Assembly (NCBI GenBank): GCA_030823965.1
Contig: JAVBYP010000202.1
Coordinates: forward strand, 1 to 7,782
Direction of reading: 5' to 3'
From: Sideroxydans sp.
Lineage (GTDB): Bacteria > Pseudomonadota > Gammaproteobacteria > Burkholderiales > Gallionellaceae
DNA length: 7,782 bases
Shown: positions 6,204-7,782 of the stretch, in pieces
How positions within the stretch are numbered: position 1 is the first letter of the stretch
Layout: every line of letters starts with the position of its first letter
Translations under genes and position numbers: made by a program
Notes under the pieces: model-generated
Databases searched by the model: none
Told to the model about the DNA's origin: nothing
Seen by the model: only the letters and a program-made list of their open reading frames with translations

Positions 6204-6770
6204 ATGCATAAGCACAACGTGTCCCTACTTCTGCTCATCATGTCCGGCGTTGCTAGGGCGGATATCTATCAGCCGGAATTGAAGGTCGAAGTGAATCGAG
6301 TCGGCAATGTCTATTCACTCGCCGCGCAATTCCATTCCTCGTTGACCAAGTGTGCGGCGTATCACTATCTGACTGACTATGAGGCAGCGAAAGGTCTGCC
6401 AGGTGTGATCGAGTCGATTTCGGTCAGGCAGTCGTCCGACACCGTGATGGTCGATCGGGTCGCCGATGAGCAAGTATTGTTCTTGCGTGTTCGATTGCGT
6501 TCTAGGATGGAATACAAAGAACTGCCTATTGAGGGCATCACATTCACGCAGATGTCAGGGGACTCGAAAAGGTTCGAGGGCCGCTGGTACATCGATCCAC
6601 ATCCCCGAGGCAGCATCCTTCGTTTTCAGGGGGTGTGGGAGCCGGACACGGTGATCCCCTTGTTCGTCATCGACCACTTTGCCAAGAACGGGCTGCTAGA
6701 TCGGTTCGGTGCGATCGCGCAACTGGCCGAAAGGAACAAGGCAATGTTGTCGAAAAGTTGCGACAAATGA
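6204..6770 (+). CDS. Secreted protein, possibly START/SRPBCC-like fold
   Basis: A 188-residue protein with a probable signal peptide (MHKHNVSLLLLIMSGVARA, cleavage before Asp20), so periplasmic. I do not recognise a named family. The layout resembles cyclase/dehydrase-like START (SRPBCC) proteins: an N-terminal strand with VNRVGNVYSLAAQF, a helix beginning SLTKCAAYHYLTDYEAAKGLPGV, several strands (SISVRQ, TVMVDRVADEQVLFLRVRL), a strand with RFEGRWYIDP, and a long C-terminal helix (IPLFVIDHFAKNGLLDRFGAIAQLAERNKAML). Such domains hold hydrophobic ligands in a cavity. The mature chain has two cysteines (Cys50 and Cys186) that could form a disulfide. Start choice is weak: no clear Shine-Dalgarno is visible and a TATAAA sits only 8 nt before the ATG. 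It stands between the porin terminator and a 155-nt gap, so it is probably transcribed alone. Confidence 0.75.
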   Translation: MHKHNVSLLLLIMSGVARADIYQPELKVEVNRVGNVYSLAAQFHSSLTKCAAYHYLTDYEAAKGLPGVIESISVRQSSDTVMVDRVADEQVLFLRVRLRSRMEYKELPIEGITFTQMSGDSKRFEGRWYIDPHPRGSILRFQGVWEPDTVIPLFVIDHFAKNGLLDRFGAIAQLAERNKAMLSKSCDK

Positions 6771-6925
6771 TCTCAGCATCCCGCAACACAAAAGATTCAC
6801 AGTGCATTCATGTGTCAGTAACATCATTTGAGCAGAATCCCCCGCGCTAAATAGTTGGCCGAGCGACGCATTTCGCAGTTGCTAGAAATCATGTGGCTAT
6901 TTGAAGCATGGAAGGAAACATTGAA

Positions 6926-7036
6926 ATGAAAAAAGCAAATCCAGATCTAGCCTTGATCATTCGATGGTGTGTGAGTGGTGTCCTCGCCATCATCGTTGCT
7001 ATCCCAACATTCACTTCAGTGGCCTACAGCATTTGA
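6926..7036 (+). CDS. Small single-span membrane protein, 36 residues
   Basis: A complete 36-codon frame. It starts MKKANPDLALIIRW and has one hydrophobic segment at about residues 14-34 (WCVSGVLAIIVAIPTF and on), ending TSVAYSI. AAGGA at 6912-6916 lies 9 nt before the ATG, a fair Shine-Dalgarno. A basic N terminus followed by a single hydrophobic helix is typical of small inner-membrane proteins, and the absence of a mature portion argues against a signal peptide. Its stop is 24 nt before the cyclic-nucleotide-binding-like gene on the same strand, so the two are probably cotranscribed and may work together. No known small-protein family is recognised. It is too short for most gene finders. 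Confidence 0.55.
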   Translation: MKKANPDLALIIRWCVSGVLAIIVAIPTFTSVAYSI

Positions 7037-7060
7037 TAGGCGACATCTCGCTTGAGATGG

Positions 7061-7555
7061 ATGCACCCCGTGACACAAATCCAAAACTTACTAAGCAAAT
7101 CTGCTCTGTTGGAGGGCTTGAGTGCTAGCGAGATCGAGATCGTGCTGTCATTGCCGAGTGGCCGTCACGTTCATCGTGGTGATGTCATCACAAAGCCCAA
7201 AGATGAATACTCAGACAATCTATTCATTCTGGTGCAAGGGCGTATCGAGGTGCTCATCGAAAGTGAAGTGGGGCTCAATTCGATCTTTGTAGTGAATCTG
7301 GGTGACTTGGCCGGCATCATCACCTTTTCGGGTCGATCGATCTCGCCGATCAAAGTGGCCGTGATGGCGTTGGAGTCCACACAAGTGCTGAGCTTGGACC
7401 GCACCAAGTTCGAGAGTCTGATCTACACCAATCCCCAGTTGATGTACCGCTTCTATCAAGGCATGGTGCGCCACACACATCGAATGATGCGGCATTTTGA
7501 ATCTGTCGTAGCGAGCTTGAGTGAACAGATCAGTCCTGCTGTGGGAGTGCGCTAA
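7061..7555 (+). CDS. Stand-alone cyclic-nucleotide-binding-like (cNMP) domain protein
   Basis: A 164-residue protein from this ATG; an in-frame TTG at 7052 would add three residues, and neither start has a strong Shine-Dalgarno. Numbering from the TTG start, residues 12-125 fit a CAP_ED/cNMP-binding beta-roll: an entry helix (LLSKSALLEGLSASEIEIVL), V-x-R-G-D-V-I, LFILVQGRIEVLIE, then NLGDLAGIITFSGRSISPIKVAV at the phosphate-binding cassette position, and VLSLDRTKFESLIYTNPQL leading into a C-terminal helix ending near 160. The cassette is atypical: the usual Gly-Glu is Gly-Asp and the R-S/T-A motif is not intact, so cAMP or cGMP binding is doubtful. There is no helix-turn-helix, so it is not a CRP/FNR regulator. 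It probably acts in the cytoplasm as a ligand- or protein-binding regulatory module. It follows a membrane miniprotein gene by 24 nt. Confidence 0.85.
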   Translation: MHPVTQIQNLLSKSALLEGLSASEIEIVLSLPSGRHVHRGDVITKPKDEYSDNLFILVQGRIEVLIESEVGLNSIFVVNLGDLAGIITFSGRSISPIKVAVMALESTQVLSLDRTKFESLIYTNPQLMYRFYQGMVRHTHRMMRHFESVVASLSEQISPAVGVR

Positions 7556-7663
7556 ATGAAGGAATTATTACAATTGAGAGATGCGCGACAAGAAGTTATG
7601 CTCACCGCAGGGTGATTGAGAATTGAAAAAGAGCTTCACCACTTTGTGGAAATGAAAATATTT

Positions 7664-7668
7664 GGAGG
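7664..7668 (+). promoter_or_regulatory. Ribosome binding site of the gene running off the window
   Basis: GGAGG, 8 nt before the ATG at 7677. It is among the strongest Shine-Dalgarno sites in the window and is the main evidence that the short coding stretch at the window end is a true gene start. Confidence 0.7.
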
Positions 7669-7676
7669 ATTTTGGA

Positions 7677-7782
7677 ATGCCGAAATTAAGTAACCCGTTG
7701 TATGCGGAAAAAGTAAAAAAATTGAGCAAGATCGAATCTGAGCGTTTGCTTTCCAGAATGTCTGGCAAATTACCGCGTCGTC
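7677..7782 (+). CDS. Start of an unrecognised gene, cut by window end
   Basis: 35 open codons reach the window edge. The visible protein begins MPKLSNPLYAEKVKKLSKIE and continues ESERLLSRMSGKLPRR. It is very rich in Lys, Arg, Glu and Leu, with no signal peptide or membrane segment, and is probably helical and cytoplasmic. A strong GGAGG supports the start. It lies 121 nt after the cyclic-nucleotide-binding-like gene on the same strand, so cotranscription is possible. I do not recognise the family from this fragment. Confidence 0.6.
   Translation, partial: MPKLSNPLYAEKVKKLSKIESERLLSRMSGKLPRR

Noticed and set aside
6771..6925. Search for a CRP-type site or promoter upstream of the miniprotein and cNMP-like genes
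   Set aside because: No TGTGA-N6-TCACA-like palindrome and no convincing -35/-10 pair were found; TTGAGC near 6828 lacks a good -10 at proper spacing.
7556..7615. A 19-codon frame starting right after the stop of the cNMP-like gene (MKELLQLRDARQEVMLTAG)
   Set aside because: Very short, with no hydrophobic or other recognisable character and only a loose upstream GGGAG; it could easily arise by chance.
7568..7768. A 66-codon minus-strand frame at the right end
   Set aside because: It lies opposite a plus-strand gene start with a strong Shine-Dalgarno, has no good ribosome site of its own and shows no recognisable domain.

Overview
The window looks like ordinary chromosome of a betaproteobacterium. 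The evidence is a Gram-negative general porin of the betaproteobacterial type ending in Phe, a pirin / cytochrome b561 / YceI cluster with a divergent LysR regulator, and a transducer-type sensor module common in betaproteobacterial chemoreceptors. Base composition is moderate. A placement near Nitrosomonadales/Gallionellales is only an impression. No rRNA, tRNA, IS element, phage gene or CRISPR array was seen.

Left part (1-2372, minus strand): a compact apparent four-gene operon read right to left: pirin, a di-haem cytochrome b561, and two different secreted YceI lipocalin-like proteins. The second YceI gene is cut by the window edge. Gaps are 10 nt, a 4-nt overlap, and 28 nt. A LysR-type regulator (2464-3369, plus) diverges from the operon. 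The 91-bp shared region carries a perfect 18-bp inverted repeat over the lysR start codon and a second 13-bp palindrome. Membrane redox chemistry linked to quinone or isoprenoid carriers, or stress defence, is the likely theme.

Middle (3416-4801, plus): two tandem small membrane proteins. Each is a transmembrane helix, an all-helical periplasmic domain and a second transmembrane helix, and each ends a few residues later. They share the E/Q-V-Q-x-W-K-x-x-L-L-R and V-x-G-I-D motifs of chemoreceptor sensor modules but have no HAMP or signalling domain. This is the least explained part of the window and the best candidate for something undescribed.

Next (4889-6092, plus): a porin gene with a textbook PhoB-type promoter (four half-sites every 11 bp, ending 10 bp before a CATAAT -10) and a strong UUCG-loop terminator. 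It is probably induced by phosphate starvation.

Right part (6204-7782, plus): a secreted 188-aa protein that may have a START/SRPBCC-like fold; a 36-residue single-span membrane miniprotein; a stand-alone cyclic-nucleotide-binding-like protein with a degenerate phosphate-binding cassette and no DNA-binding domain; and the first 35 codons of an unrecognised gene behind a strong Shine-Dalgarno. No gene-free stretch exceeds 300 bases. The longest are 4802-5013 (hairpin plus Pho promoter), 6037-6203 (terminator, otherwise nothing clear) and 6771-6925 (nothing convincing).
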